Source: Telluria antibiotica
GTDB taxonomy: Bacteria; Pseudomonadota; Gammaproteobacteria; Burkholderiales; Burkholderiaceae_D
Length of the DNA stretch: 64,000 nt
Direction: 5' to 3'
Assembly: GCF_011682055.1 (NCBI RefSeq)
Contig: NZ_JAAQOM010000007.1
Coordinates: 62,001-126,000, forward strand
Positions within the stretch are counted from its first letter, which is position 1; each line of letters begins with the position of its first letter. The notes below the pieces were generated by a model. That model saw only the letters and a list, made by a program, of their open reading frames with translations. It made no database searches and had not been told where the DNA came from. The translations under genes were made by a program, and so were the position numbers. Positions 35,155 to 43,640 of this stretch are shown here, one piece after another.

Positions 35155-36363
35155 TCACTCGTGCCGCAGTGCTTCGATCGGATCGAGGCGCGCGGCGCGG
35201 CGCGCCGGGAAGTAGCCGAACACGATCCCGATCGCCGTCGCGAAGCCGAATGCGACGACGTTGATCGATGGGCTGAACAGGAACGGCACCTGCATCGGCT
35301 GCGCCAGCGATGCGCAGGCCAGCAGCGAGAGCGCGATCCCGATCAGGCCGCCGAAGCCGGATAGCACGACGGCCTCGATCAGGAACTGCCACAATACCTC
35401 GCGTTCGAGCGCGCCGATCGCGAGGCGGATGCCGATCTCGCGCGTGCGCTCCGTCACCGAGACGAGCATGATGTTCATGATGCCGATGCCGCCCACGAGC
35501 AGGCTGACGGCCGCCACGGCGCCCAGCAGGCCCGTCATCGTGCGGATCGTGCCGGACAGCGTCTCGGCGATCTGGCGCGTGTCCATGACGTTGAAATTGT
35601 CGTCCTCGTTCTCGGCCAGGTGACGCCGTTCGCGCAGCAGGGTGGCGATGCTGCGCATCACCTGCGCGGACGAGGCCGACCCGCGCAGCGACACGAGGAT
35701 CGTCGTCACGTCGGTCTTGCCCGTCAGGCGGCGCTGGACCGTCGTCAGCGGCATCAGCACGACGTCGTCCTGGTCCATCCCCATCGCGCCCTGGCCCTTG
35801 GCCGCCAGCAGGCCGACGATCTCGCACGCAAAGCCCTTGATGCGCAGGCTGTCGCCGACGGGGTTGCGCGTGCCGAACAGCTGGCGCCGCACCGTATTGC
35901 CGATCACGCAGACGGCCTTGCCGGCGGCCAGCTCGTCGTCGCCGAACAGGCGGCCGTCGGCCAGCCTCCAGTTGGCGACCGTGAAGTAATCGTTCGTGCT
36001 GCCGCTGACGGTGGACGACCAGTTGCCGTTGCCGGCGACGAGGGTCACGGCCTGCCCGACCGCGGGCGCCACCGCGCGGACGCCCGCGACCTGCGTACGG
36101 ATGGCGTCGGCGTCGGCCAGCTTGAACAGCGGCGCGCCCGCGCTGTCGCGGCCGGGACCGAGGCGCTGGCCGGGGCGCACGATCAGCAGGTTGCTGCCGA
36201 GGCTCGAGATCTGGTCGGCCACGGCGCGCGTCGCGCCATTGCCCAGCGTGACCATCGTGATCACGGCCGCTACGCCGATCACGATGCCGAGCACGGTGAG
36301 GCAGGAGCGCAGCAGGTTGCGGCGGATCTCGCGCAGCGCGAGAAGCAAGGCGTTGCTCAGCAT
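35155..36363 (-). CDS. MacB-like ABC transporter permease
   Basis: A 402-residue permease of the MacB/FtsX type. The N-terminal helix is in [20 protein letters not shown], a large periplasmic MacB_PCD domain covers about 45-240, and three helices near the C-terminus include [20 protein letters not shown] and [20 protein letters not shown]. It starts 7 bp inside the end of the ATPase gene. With the ATPase and adaptor it forms a tripartite exporter; the outer-membrane channel is not encoded here. Confidence 0.92.
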   Translation of the reverse strand: MLSNALLLALREIRRNLLRSCLTVLGIVIGVAAVITMVTLGNGATRAVADQISSLGSNLLIVRPGQRLGPGRDSAGAPLFKLADADAIRTQVAGVRAVAPAVGQAVTLVAGNGNWSSTVSGSTNDYFTVANWRLADGRLFGDDELAAGKAVCVIGNTVRRQLFGTRNPVGDSLRIKGFACEIVGLLAAKGQGAMGMDQDDVVLMPLTTVQRRLTGKTDVTTILVSLRGSASSAQVMRSIATLLRERRHLAENEDDNFNVMDTRQIAETLSGTIRTMTGLLGAVAAVSLLVGGIGIMNIMLVSVTERTREIGIRLAIGALEREVLWQFLIEAVVLSGFGGLIGIALSLLACASLAQPMQVPFLFSPSINVVAFGFATAIGIVFGYFPARRAARLDPIEALRHE

Positions 36364-37067
36364 GCCGTCTCCAGGTTCGGCACGTCGCTGTCGATCCTGC
36401 CGTCGACGAAATGGACGATGCGGTGCGAGTAGGCGGCCATGTCGGGCTCGTGCGTCACCATCACGACCGTGATGCCTTGCTCGCGGTTCAGGTCCGACAG
36501 CAGATGCATGATCTCGTGGCTGCGTTTGCTGTCCAGGTTCCCGGTCGGCTCGTCCGCCAGCAGCACGAGGGGATTCGTGACGATGGCGCGCGCGATCGCC
36601 ACGCGCTGCTGCTGCCCGCCGGAGAGCTCGGCCGGCGTGTGCGTGGCCCAGCCGTCGAGACCGACGCGCGCTAGCGCGGCCAGCGCGGTCCGGTGGCGCG
36701 CGGCCGCGGGCTCGCCGCGGTACAGCAGCGGCAGCTCGACGTTGTCCTGCGCCGTCGTGCGCGCCAGCAGATTAAAACCCTGGAACACGAAGCCGAGGCA
36801 GGCGCGGCGCAGCAGTGCGCGCCGGTTGCGGTCCAGGCGCTCGACGTGGATGCCCTGGAACAGGTAGACGCCGCTGGTGGGCGTGTCCAGGCAGCCGAGC
36901 AGGTTCATCGCCGTCGACTTGCCGGAACCGCTGGGCCCCATCACGGCGACGAACTCGCCCGCGTCGATGCGCAGGTCGATGCCGCTCAGGGCCTGGAGCG
37001 CCGCATTGCCGTGGCCGTAGGTCTTGGTCAGGCCGCGCAGTTCGATGAGCGGCACGTCCGCGCTCAT
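36357..37067 (-). CDS. MacB-like ABC transporter ATP-binding protein
   Basis: A 236-residue ATPase: Walker [10 protein letters not shown] (about residues 44-52), a Q-loop in [12 protein letters not shown], signature [15 protein letters not shown], Walker [13 protein letters not shown], and switch His in [10 protein letters not shown]. This is the LolD/MacB type that drives mechanotransmission rather than substrate passage. Its start overlaps the adaptor stop (ATGA) and its end overlaps the permease start, so the three are translationally coupled. Confidence 0.95.
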   Translation of the reverse strand: MSADVPLIELRGLTKTYGHGNAALQALSGIDLRIDAGEFVAVMGPSGSGKSTAMNLLGCLDTPTSGVYLFQGIHVERLDRNRRALLRRACLGFVFQGFNLLARTTAQDNVELPLLYRGEPAAARHRTALAALARVGLDGWATHTPAELSGGQQQRVAIARAIVTNPLVLLADEPTGNLDSKRSHEIMHLLSDLNREQGITVVMVTHEPDMAAYSHRIVHFVDGRIDSDVPNLETAC

Positions 37068-38341
37068 TTCGCGGCTTCCTGGACGTCGGTGATCACGGCC
37101 ATGCCGGGTTTGAGGTCGCCGCCCGTCACCTCGGTCTGGCGGCCGTTGGACAAGCCGGTGCGCACGGCCAGCGCGCGCGGACCGTCCGGTCCGGGGATCC
37201 ACACTTGGTGCGCGGCCCCGTCCGCATCGGCACCGCGGGCGTTGCGGCGTTGCGCCGACGGTGGCCGCGGCAGCAGGTTCGACACGAAGCCGCCTCCACC
37301 GCCACGCCTCGCGGGCGGCGTGAAGCGCAGCGCGGCGTTCGGCACGAGCAGCACGCCGTCGCGCCTTGCCGTGACGATGGACGCCGTCGCCGTCATCCCG
37401 GGCCGCAGCGCCAGGTCGGCATTCGTGACTTCCAGCACGGTCTTGTACGTGACGACGTTGTCGGTCGTCGTCGAGCCCAGGCCGACGCGGCGGATCGTCG
37501 CCGGGAAGCGCCTGCCGGGCCAGGCGGCGACCGTGAAGTCGGCCGGCTGGCCGGGGCGCACGCCGGCCACGTCGGCTTCGTCGACCTTGACCTGCAGCTC
37601 CATCCGCGTGAGGTCTTCCGCCACGGTGAACAGCACGGGCGTGTTCATCGCGGCCACGACCGTGTTGCCGGGCTCGACCTTGCGCGCCAGCACGACGCCG
37701 TCGACCGGCGAGCGGATCTGCGCCTTGCCCAGGTTCGTGCGGTCCGTCTTGAGCGCCGCGCGCGCCTGCGCTTCCTGGGCCTGCGCGCTGGCGGCGTTGG
37801 CGCGGGCGCGCAGCTGGGCGGCGTCGGCGGCGTCCAGTTCCTGCCGGGCGGGTTCGACGCCGCCGGACATCTCGGACAGCCGGTGCAGCCGGCGTTGCGC
37901 CGCCTCGGCCTCGGCGACGGTGGCGCGCGCCTGGGCGACCTGGCCGACCGCGGCCGCGACGGCCGCCTCGGAGCGGGTGACGGTGTCCGCCAGGCGGGCC
38001 GTGTCCAGCTCGGCCAGCAACTGGCCCTGCCTGACGACGTCGTTCTCGTCGACGAGCACCCGGGCCACGGTGCCGGACAGCTCGCTGCCCACGTCCACCG
38101 ACTTGGTCGGCTGCAGGGTGCCCGTGGCGGACACCGTGACGACGAGATTGCCGACGGTCGCCGGCTCCGTCAGCCATGCGGTGTCCGTATGCCGGCTCGT
38201 CGCCAGGCGCCATGCGCCGGCCACGGCAATCAATGCCGCGAGCAGCAGCACGGCCCACACGGCCACGCGCCGCGCGGACAGGCCCGTCGGCGTGCCGGCA
38301 CCCTGCAGCAATGTTTGAAGTTCCTGAGTAGTTTTGTCCAC
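37064..38341 (-). CDS. MacA-like periplasmic adaptor (membrane fusion) protein
   Basis: A 425-residue adaptor from the proposed GTG start. A transmembrane anchor lies near residues 22-45 (RRVAVWAVLLLAALIAVAGA). A barrel-sandwich half follows (VSATGTLQPTKSVDVGSELS), then a coiled-coil hairpin rich in Ala, Glu and Arg (about 110-200), the second lipoyl half (KAQIRSPVDGVVLARKVEPG), and a beta barrel. It links the ABC permease to an outer-membrane channel. No ATG gives a normal N-terminus, and a start at 38524 would add an unlikely basic extension; GTG 38341 fits the family but lacks a Shine-Dalgarno sequence. Confidence 0.88.
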   Translation of the reverse strand: MDKTTQELQTLLQGAGTPTGLSARRVAVWAVLLLAALIAVAGAWRLATSRHTDTAWLTEPATVGNLVVTVSATGTLQPTKSVDVGSELSGTVARVLVDENDVVRQGQLLAELDTARLADTVTRSEAAVAAAVGQVAQARATVAEAEAAQRRLHRLSEMSGGVEPARQELDAADAAQLRARANAASAQAQEAQARAALKTDRTNLGKAQIRSPVDGVVLARKVEPGNTVVAAMNTPVLFTVAEDLTRMELQVKVDEADVAGVRPGQPADFTVAAWPGRRFPATIRRVGLGSTTTDNVVTYKTVLEVTNADLALRPGMTATASIVTARRDGVLLVPNAALRFTPPARRGGGGGFVSNLLPRPPSAQRRNARGADADGAAHQVWIPGPDGPRALAVRTGLSNGRQTEVTGGDLKPGMAVITDVQEAAK

Positions 38342-38672
38342 GATAAAGTCGCCGCGCGGCAAAAAAGCCCCCGCCGGTTTTGCCGCGGACCGGACGGGGT
38401 CGCAAGAAGGTGTTATGCCGAGGCGATCATGTCGCAATAAAAATCGCTTGTGTTTGACCGTGGCACGGGTTTTTGGCTTTTTTTCAGCGCCGGGGGTGCC
38501 CGCAGCCGTGGACGGTTTTCGCATATCGATAAACTTTCCTGCTGGCTAACGCGCGCTGTTCAAGAAATCGCAGCGATACACTGTGCCACGGCCGTTGTCA
38601 TTTGAACACGAGCTTGCGCACGGCTGATCCCGCCAGGCGTCTAATCCATAACAGCAATCAGGAGAGCGAAAC
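38342..38672. other. Divergent intergenic region with a leader hairpin
   Basis: A perfect 9-bp stem, GCGGCAAAA/TTTTGCCGC (38356-38386, 13-nt loop), lies 15 bp upstream of the adaptor GTG and would form in its leader RNA or serve as an operator. The rest holds promoter-like AT-rich stretches (38425-38550) but no recognisable gene. The DUF4142 gene begins to the right with AGGAG at 38660-38664. Confidence 0.45.
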
Positions 38673-39482
38673 ATGCAGAACAAAAAAGTCTTGAAAGGGC
38701 TGCTGGCCGTTTCGACGGTGGCAGCCATGCTCAGTGCCGTCGGCGTGCAGGCCCAGACGTCGCTCAGTTCGAACCCGAGCCAGACGGGCACCAGCAGCGC
38801 CGCCAAGCCGAACACGTCCGGCAAGACCACGCATGAAGGCACCATCGACAACACCAACAGCACGGGCATGGAAAACCGCGCCAAGCAGACGGGCGGCACG
38901 GGTTCCTCGGGCATGGCCGGCCACAACGCGTCCGGCATGGCCGACCAGTCTGCCAAGACCGGCAGCGCGAGCATGGGCGCCAGCGGCGCCGGCCAGGCGG
39001 CCGCGGGGGCGGCTACCGGCGCCAAGCTGAGCGCGTCCGACGAAAAAATCCTCAAGGACATGGCGATGGCCGACATGGCCGAAGTCGAGGGCGGCAAGCT
39101 CGCGCAGAGCAAGAGCCAGAACGCCGACGTGAAGGCCTTCGCCCAGCAGATGATCGACGATCACACGTCGAACCTGAACGACGTGAAGGCGCTCGCGCAG
39201 GCGCGCGGCGTGACCTTGCCGACCGAGCCCGACGCCAAGCACAAGGCCATGGCCGCCAAGCTGGAAAAAATGAGCGGCGATGCGTTCGACAAGGCCTATA
39301 TGAAGGACTCCGGCGTGCAGGATCACAAGACCGTCCACGCCAAGCTGATGGCGGCCGCGAAGAAAGCCAAGGACCCGGAACTGAAGGCCCTCGTCGAGAA
39401 GACGAAACCCGTCGTCGCGCAACACCTGAAGTCGGCCGAGCAGATGCCGAAGGCAAAGGCGGGCACGACGTCCGGCAAGTGA
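38673..39482 (+). CDS. DUF4142 domain protein, exported
   Basis: A 269-residue protein. The signal peptide MQNKKVLKGLLAVSTVAAML ends near VQA-QT (about residue 27). A low-complexity Ser/Thr/Gly/Asn linker follows (about 30-115), then the ferritin-like helical DUF4142 domain (about 118-255) with LKDMAMADMAEVEGGKLAQ, VKAFAQQMIDDHTSN and HKTVHAKLMAAAKKAKDPEL. It is probably periplasmic. Members are often linked with envelope or oxidative stress, but no activity is established. It has AGGAG before the ATG and is monocistronic. Confidence 0.88.
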   Translation: MQNKKVLKGLLAVSTVAAMLSAVGVQAQTSLSSNPSQTGTSSAAKPNTSGKTTHEGTIDNTNSTGMENRAKQTGGTGSSGMAGHNASGMADQSAKTGSASMGASGAGQAAAGAATGAKLSASDEKILKDMAMADMAEVEGGKLAQSKSQNADVKAFAQQMIDDHTSNLNDVKALAQARGVTLPTEPDAKHKAMAAKLEKMSGDAFDKAYMKDSGVQDHKTVHAKLMAAAKKAKDPELKALVEKTKPVVAQHLKSAEQMPKAKAGTTSGK

Positions 39483-39537
39483 CACCTCCCCGCGCTTGAC
39501 CGCGCGCCGCGCCGGAGCCACGCGCGCGGCGCTGCCG

Positions 39538-40113
39538 CTATTCCATCGCAGCCAGTACCCGCGCCCGGTCTGCGGCCGTGCGGTTCTGGCTCATCTTGAA
39601 TTTCGCCTCGAGCCTGTCGATGGCGATCTCGATGCCGACCGTCGTCCGCACGATCCTGTCGATGAATTCGGGCGGCGCATCCTCCACCTTCCACCCGGCG
39701 TGCGCATCTTCATGGCGCCGCGTCAGCCGCGTCATCTGGGCCAGGATCCATGCGGGATCGTCGATCGCGCGCAGCCGGCCGTGCGCGTGGACGACCGTGT
39801 AGTTCCACGTCGGCACGACGCGGCCGCCGGCCGCCTCGACGTCGTACAGCAGCGGCGACACATAACCCGACGCGCCCTGGAACAGTACGAGCACCTGCGC
39901 ATCCCCCGCCTGCCAGACGGGATTCGCGCGGCCCACGTGCGCACGCAGCAGGCCGCATGGTGCGTCGGCGGACGGCGGCACCAGTTCGAACGGGATGTGG
40001 TCCGCCTGGAGGCCGTCGGCGCCCATGCGCACGAGCGCACCCAGTGGATGCTCGGTCATCAGGTGGAACATGTCGGCCTGCGAGGCCGTGGCGAACTGCG
40101 TTTGCACGTACAT
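39538..40113 (-). CDS. PaiB family FMN-binding negative transcriptional regulator
   Basis: A 191-residue protein of the PaiB family, with a split-barrel flavin-binding fold: ADHIPFELVPPSADAPCGLL, VLVLFQGASGYVSPLLYD, VPTWNYTVVHAHGRLRAIDD and IEIAIDRLEAKFKMSQNR. PaiB was described as a repressor in Bacillus, though many homologues may be flavin enzymes. The ATG overlaps the osmC stop by one base (TAATG), so it is translated together with osmC. It converges on DUF4142 across a GC-rich 55-bp gap. Confidence 0.9.
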   Translation of the reverse strand: MYVQTQFATASQADMFHLMTEHPLGALVRMGADGLQADHIPFELVPPSADAPCGLLRAHVGRANPVWQAGDAQVLVLFQGASGYVSPLLYDVEAAGGRVVPTWNYTVVHAHGRLRAIDDPAWILAQMTRLTRRHEDAHAGWKVEDAPPEFIDRIVRTTVGIEIAIDRLEAKFKMSQNRTAADRARVLAAME

Positions 40114-40577
40114 TATTCGAAACCCTCCACGACGATCTCTCCTTTCAGTGAATTGGCGATGTAGCAGCGCGCATGCGCTTCGCGATGCAGCTCGGCCAGC
40201 GCGGCATGGTCGGGCTGGTGCGTGCCGCCGAACGCGATGGCCGGGCGCAGCACGATGCGCGTGATGGCTGCGCGGCCGTCGGCGCCCGTGTCGAGCGTGC
40301 CGGTGGCGCGGTCGTCGTAGCGGTCGACGACGTAGCCGCGCGCGGCCGCCAGCGACAGGAAGAACAGCATGTGGCAGCTGGCGGCGGCCGCGACGAGCGC
40401 TTCTTCCGGATCGACGGCGGCCGGATCGGACAGCGGCACCGGCACGGACAGCGGCGACGACGACGCCGGCACGTCCAGCCCGCCGTCGAACTGCCAGCGG
40501 TGCGCGCGGCTGTAGCGCAGGTCGGTGAAGGCCTGGTCGCCGCGCTGCCAGGCCAGGGTGGCTTCGAATCGTTTCAT
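40113..40577 (-). CDS. OsmC family peroxiredoxin-like protein
   Basis: A 154-residue OsmC-fold protein. The two redox cysteines lie in AAAASCHMLFFLSLAAARGY (about residue 68) and ARCYIANSLKG (about residue 139), positions equivalent to those used to reduce organic hydroperoxides. DPEEALVAA is the family helix start. It is the first gene of the osmC-paiB pair and is divergent from a MocR regulator, which may control it. Confidence 0.9.
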   Translation of the reverse strand: MKRFEATLAWQRGDQAFTDLRYSRAHRWQFDGGLDVPASSSPLSVPVPLSDPAAVDPEEALVAAAASCHMLFFLSLAAARGYVVDRYDDRATGTLDTGADGRAAITRIVLRPAIAFGGTHQPDHAALAELHREAHARCYIANSLKGEIVVEGFE

Positions 40578-40651
40578 CGTATCCCCATGTGCGAATGAGT
40601 GTTCATCTTAGGCGACGCAATGGCTTGCTAAAATGACCAATTATCACGAAG

Positions 40652-42184
40652 ATGGGCGTACCAATCCATCGCGCCGCCATGCACGTCCACGACATCCTCG
40701 CCGCCGTCACGCTCGACCGCGATACCGCGACGCCGCTGTTCCGCCAGCTGTACGTCCATCTGAAGACCGCGATCCTCGACGGTCGGATCGGCGCCGGCGT
40801 GCGCCTGCCGGCCACGCGCATCCTGTGCGGGCTGTTGAACGTGTCGCGCCAGACGGTGCTCGCCGCGTACGAGCAGTTGATGGCCGAGGGCTATCTGGCG
40901 GGCACGGTGGGGAAGGGCACGTTCGTCAGCGCGTCGCTGCCGTCCGGCGCGCGGGCGCGCGCGGAGACCGCGGCGCCGATGGTGCGGCCGCTGTCGGCGC
41001 GCGGCGAACTCATTGCCGGCGGCATGGCGCGTGTGCTGCACCACGCGGGACCGCTGCGCGCCTTCCGTGCCAGCATGCCCGGCCTCGACCTGTTCCCGTT
41101 CGACGTGTGGCGCCGGCTGGAAGCGCGCCACTGGCGCCATTCGACGGCGCATCTCGGTTACGCGGCCGCCGCGGGCCATGCGCCGCTGCGCGAACTGCTG
41201 TGCGCCTACCTGAAGGCGTCGCGCGGCGTGCAGTGCTCGCCGGACCAGATCGTGATCACGTCCGGCTCGCAGCAGGCGCTGTACCTGCTGGCCCAGCTGC
41301 TGCTCGCGCCGGGCGAATCGATGTGGATCGAGTCGCCCGGCTACCAGGGCGCGGTGGCGCCGTTCACGGTGGCCGGCGCCCGCGTGTGCCCGGTGCCCGT
41401 CGACGACGAAGGCATGGACGTGGCCTACGCGGCGCGCCGCTATCCCGATGCGCGGCTTGCGTTCGCGACGCCGTCGCACCAGCTGCCGCTGGGCGTCACC
41501 ATGAGCCTGCGGCGTCGCCTCGAGCTGCTGCGCTGGGCCGAGGCCAACCGCGCGTGGATCGTCGAGGACGACTACGACAGCGAATACCGCCACACGGGGC
41601 CGCCGCTCGCGTCGCTGCAAAGCCTGGACCGCGCGGGCTGCGTGATCTATGTCGGCACGCTGTCGAAGGTGCTGTTCCCGGCGCTGCGCCTCGGGTACGT
41701 CGTGGCCCCGCCGCAGCTGGCCGCCGCGCTGGCGCGGGCGAAGGCCGTCGTCGACCGTCACAGCCCCATCGTGCCGCAGGCCACGCTCGCGGACTTCATC
41801 GCCGGCGGCCACTTCGCGCGCCACATCCGGCGCACGCGCGACGCGTACGGCGAACGCAGGCAGGCCCTCATCGACGCGCTCGACGCACGGCTGGGGTCAC
41901 GCGTGCGCCAGGGGCCGTCCGACGCGGGCCTCGACCTGTGCGTGCATTTCACGGAGCTGCTCGCCGAAGAGACGGTCGCGCAGCACGCGCGCGCGCTCGG
42001 GGTCGACGTGCGTACGCTGGGCTATTACACGAATCCGCAGGCCGGCGCCGACTGCGCCATCGCGCCCGGGCTGCTGCTGGGCTTTTCCGCGTTCGCGCCG
42101 GACGTGCTGCGTACCGGCGTGGACGACCTGGCGCGTGCCATCGAGCGCGCGGCCCGGGGCGGCCCACATGTCGACGGACGATGA
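40652..42184 (+). CDS. MocR-type PLP-dependent regulator (GntR HTH + aminotransferase fold)
   Basis: A 510-residue protein. The winged helix of the GntR family is LYVHLKTAILDGRIGAGVRL and LNVSRQTVLAAYEQLMAEGY (about 30-85). The type I aminotransferase fold covers about 115-500, with EDDYDSEYRH and the PLP lysine Lys339 in YVGTLSKVLFPALRLGYV. MocR proteins sense amino acid- or vitamin B6-related effectors and often control the divergent gene, here osmC-paiB. A TAAAAT (40629-40634) is a likely -10. A later ATG at 40679 is an alternative start. Confidence 0.92.
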   Translation: MGVPIHRAAMHVHDILAAVTLDRDTATPLFRQLYVHLKTAILDGRIGAGVRLPATRILCGLLNVSRQTVLAAYEQLMAEGYLAGTVGKGTFVSASLPSGARARAETAAPMVRPLSARGELIAGGMARVLHHAGPLRAFRASMPGLDLFPFDVWRRLEARHWRHSTAHLGYAAAAGHAPLRELLCAYLKASRGVQCSPDQIVITSGSQQALYLLAQLLLAPGESMWIESPGYQGAVAPFTVAGARVCPVPVDDEGMDVAYAARRYPDARLAFATPSHQLPLGVTMSLRRRLELLRWAEANRAWIVEDDYDSEYRHTGPPLASLQSLDRAGCVIYVGTLSKVLFPALRLGYVVAPPQLAAALARAKAVVDRHSPIVPQATLADFIAGGHFARHIRRTRDAYGERRQALIDALDARLGSRVRQGPSDAGLDLCVHFTELLAEETVAQHARALGVDVRTLGYYTNPQAGADCAIAPGLLLGFSAFAPDVLRTGVDDLARAIERAARGGPHVDGR

Positions 42185-42268
42185 TCAGCGTTCCATTGGG
42201 CCGGGGCTCGCCGTCCATTCGCGTTTTTGCTCAGTTTCCAATGTGAAAAAATTACGGTTCTGCTAACA

Positions 42269-42320
42269 ATGACGTCATCAATTGGCGTATAGTGCGCGAT
42301 CGTGTGGGCAATATTCCCAC
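42269..42320. promoter_or_regulatory. Palindromes upstream of the tssA remnant
   Basis: This AT-rich part of the gap after the MocR gene holds a perfect 10-bp palindrome ATGACGTCAT (42269-42278), a TATAGT that could be a -10 (42288-42293), and GTGGG-N7-CCCAC (42304-42320). They may be what remains of the promoter of the former secretion operon. Confidence 0.35.
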
Positions 42321-42404
42321 GAAAAAAACCAATAGACCGCGCGCGGCCAAGGTGCCGTGACGACGCGTCGAACACGTCCAACACTAGATACAACGCGCAC
42401 AATC

Positions 42405-42640
42405 ATGAGTATTGTCGACGTCGATGTCCTGCTCGAGGATTTGGAGGAGGCCGCCCCTTGCGGGCCGAATCCCGAGTATGACGCCGCATTCCCGGAGCGC
42501 TAGCAGCGTGCGCTCGGCATCGCGGAAGTCCGGTACGGGGACACCCTTGCCCCGCCGTCCCCCCTGAACGGAAGCAAGTCAAGAAGCACGCCTGCGCGTC
42601 GCGGCGCCGCTCGTGCGGGCGCTGCCGGCCAGACGAGCTA
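42405..42640 (+). pseudogene. tssA: tssA remnant (type VI secretion ImpA N-terminal domain)
   Basis: From ATG 42405 the frame reads MSIVDVDVLLEDLEEAAPCG and PNPEYDAAFPER, close to the start of TssA/ImpA proteins (LL...PCGxxxEYD..F). A TAG at 42501-42503 interrupts it, but the same frame continues QRALGIAEVRYGDT. The similarity then jumps frame to AVPPERKQVKKHA and again to LRVAAPLVRALPA, which match the next family blocks. At least one nonsense change and two indels are needed, and the C-terminal two thirds are gone. It is a true relic rather than a short gene. Just beyond it, one frame reads YEHDDYPGRYR, which faintly recalls VgrG. Confidence 0.75.
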
Positions 42641-42748
42641 CGAACACGACGACTATCCCGGTCGCTACCGGTGCTGCATCCGGCCAGGGCGCCGAACGGT
42701 TCGCTGTTCTGACGTCGGCGACATGGAATTCAATCACGAGAACACATC

Positions 42749-43627
42749 ATGAAACTTTCGATCGCCGCCAAATTCAACTTGGTGTTCCTGTCGATCTTCG
42801 CCGCCGGCTTCCTTGCCGCCGGCGTCGTCGCGGACCGCCTGCTCAAGGAGAGCGCGCGCGAGGAAACCTTGCAGAACGCACGCCTGCTGCTGGAAGCGGC
42901 CAAGAGCGTGCGCGGCTACACGGCGAGCCAGATCCAGCCGCTGCTGAAGGACCAGATGAAAGTCGAGTTCCACCCGCAGTCGGTGCCGTCGTATTCGGCC
43001 GTCGAGAACCTCAACGTGATCCTCAAGTCCTACCCCGACTTCGCGTACAAGGAAGCGACGCTGAACCCGACGAACCTGCGCGACAAGGCGTCGGATTGGG
43101 AAGTCGACGTCATCCAGACCTTGCGGAACAAGCCCGACATGAAGGAATTCGTCGGCGAGCGCGACACGGCGACGGGCCACAGCCTGTACATTGCGCGGCC
43201 GCTGCAGATCAAGGACCCTGTCTGCCTGGGCTGCCACACGACGGCCGCCGAGGCGCCGAAGACGATGGTCGACATCTACGGCGCGAACAACGGTTTCGGC
43301 TGGAAGCTGAACGAGGTCGTGGGCGCGCAGGTGATCTCGGTGCCGATGGCCGTGCCGACGGCGCGCGCGGATGCGATCTTCAAGACGTTCATGCTGTCGC
43401 TGTTCGGCGTGTTCGTCTCCGTCTTCGTCGCGCTGAACGTGATGGTGCACCTGTTCGTCACGCGCCGCATCAAACGCCTGGCGCACGTCGCCGACGACGT
43501 CAGCATGGGCAGGTTCGAGGCGGACGAATTCGACGTCAAGGGCAACGACGAGATCAGCGGCCTGGGTCGCTCGTTCAACCGCATGCGCACGAGCCTGAAC
43601 AGTGCGTTGAAGATGCTCGAGGAATGA
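42749..43627 (+). CDS. DUF3365 c-type haem sensor with terminal HAMP domain
   Basis: A 292-residue protein. TM1 is at residues 7-29. A periplasmic Tll0287-like (DUF3365) domain occupies about 30-205 and contains one covalent haem motif, CLGCH (Cys159, Cys162, His163). TM2 is near 212-235, and a HAMP domain (RRIKRLAHVADDVSMGRFEA) runs to the C-terminus. There is no kinase, cyclase or methyl-accepting output domain after the HAMP. Stop-to-start distance to the Ser/Thr kinase is 13 bp, so the HAMP may signal to that kinase. Haem would let it sense redox state or a gas. The gene is intact although both flanking T6SS genes are broken. Confidence 0.85.
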   Translation: MKLSIAAKFNLVFLSIFAAGFLAAGVVADRLLKESAREETLQNARLLLEAAKSVRGYTASQIQPLLKDQMKVEFHPQSVPSYSAVENLNVILKSYPDFAYKEATLNPTNLRDKASDWEVDVIQTLRNKPDMKEFVGERDTATGHSLYIARPLQIKDPVCLGCHTTAAEAPKTMVDIYGANNGFGWKLNEVVGAQVISVPMAVPTARADAIFKTFMLSLFGVFVSVFVALNVMVHLFVTRRIKRLAHVADDVSMGRFEADEFDVKGNDEISGLGRSFNRMRTSLNSALKMLEE

Positions 43628-43640
43628 AGCAGGACAGGAC

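Noticed and set aside
42640-42740. VgrG-like fragment (YEHDDYPGRYR) after the tssA remnant
   Set aside because: The match is only about ten residues, so it was not annotated as a separate pseudogene.
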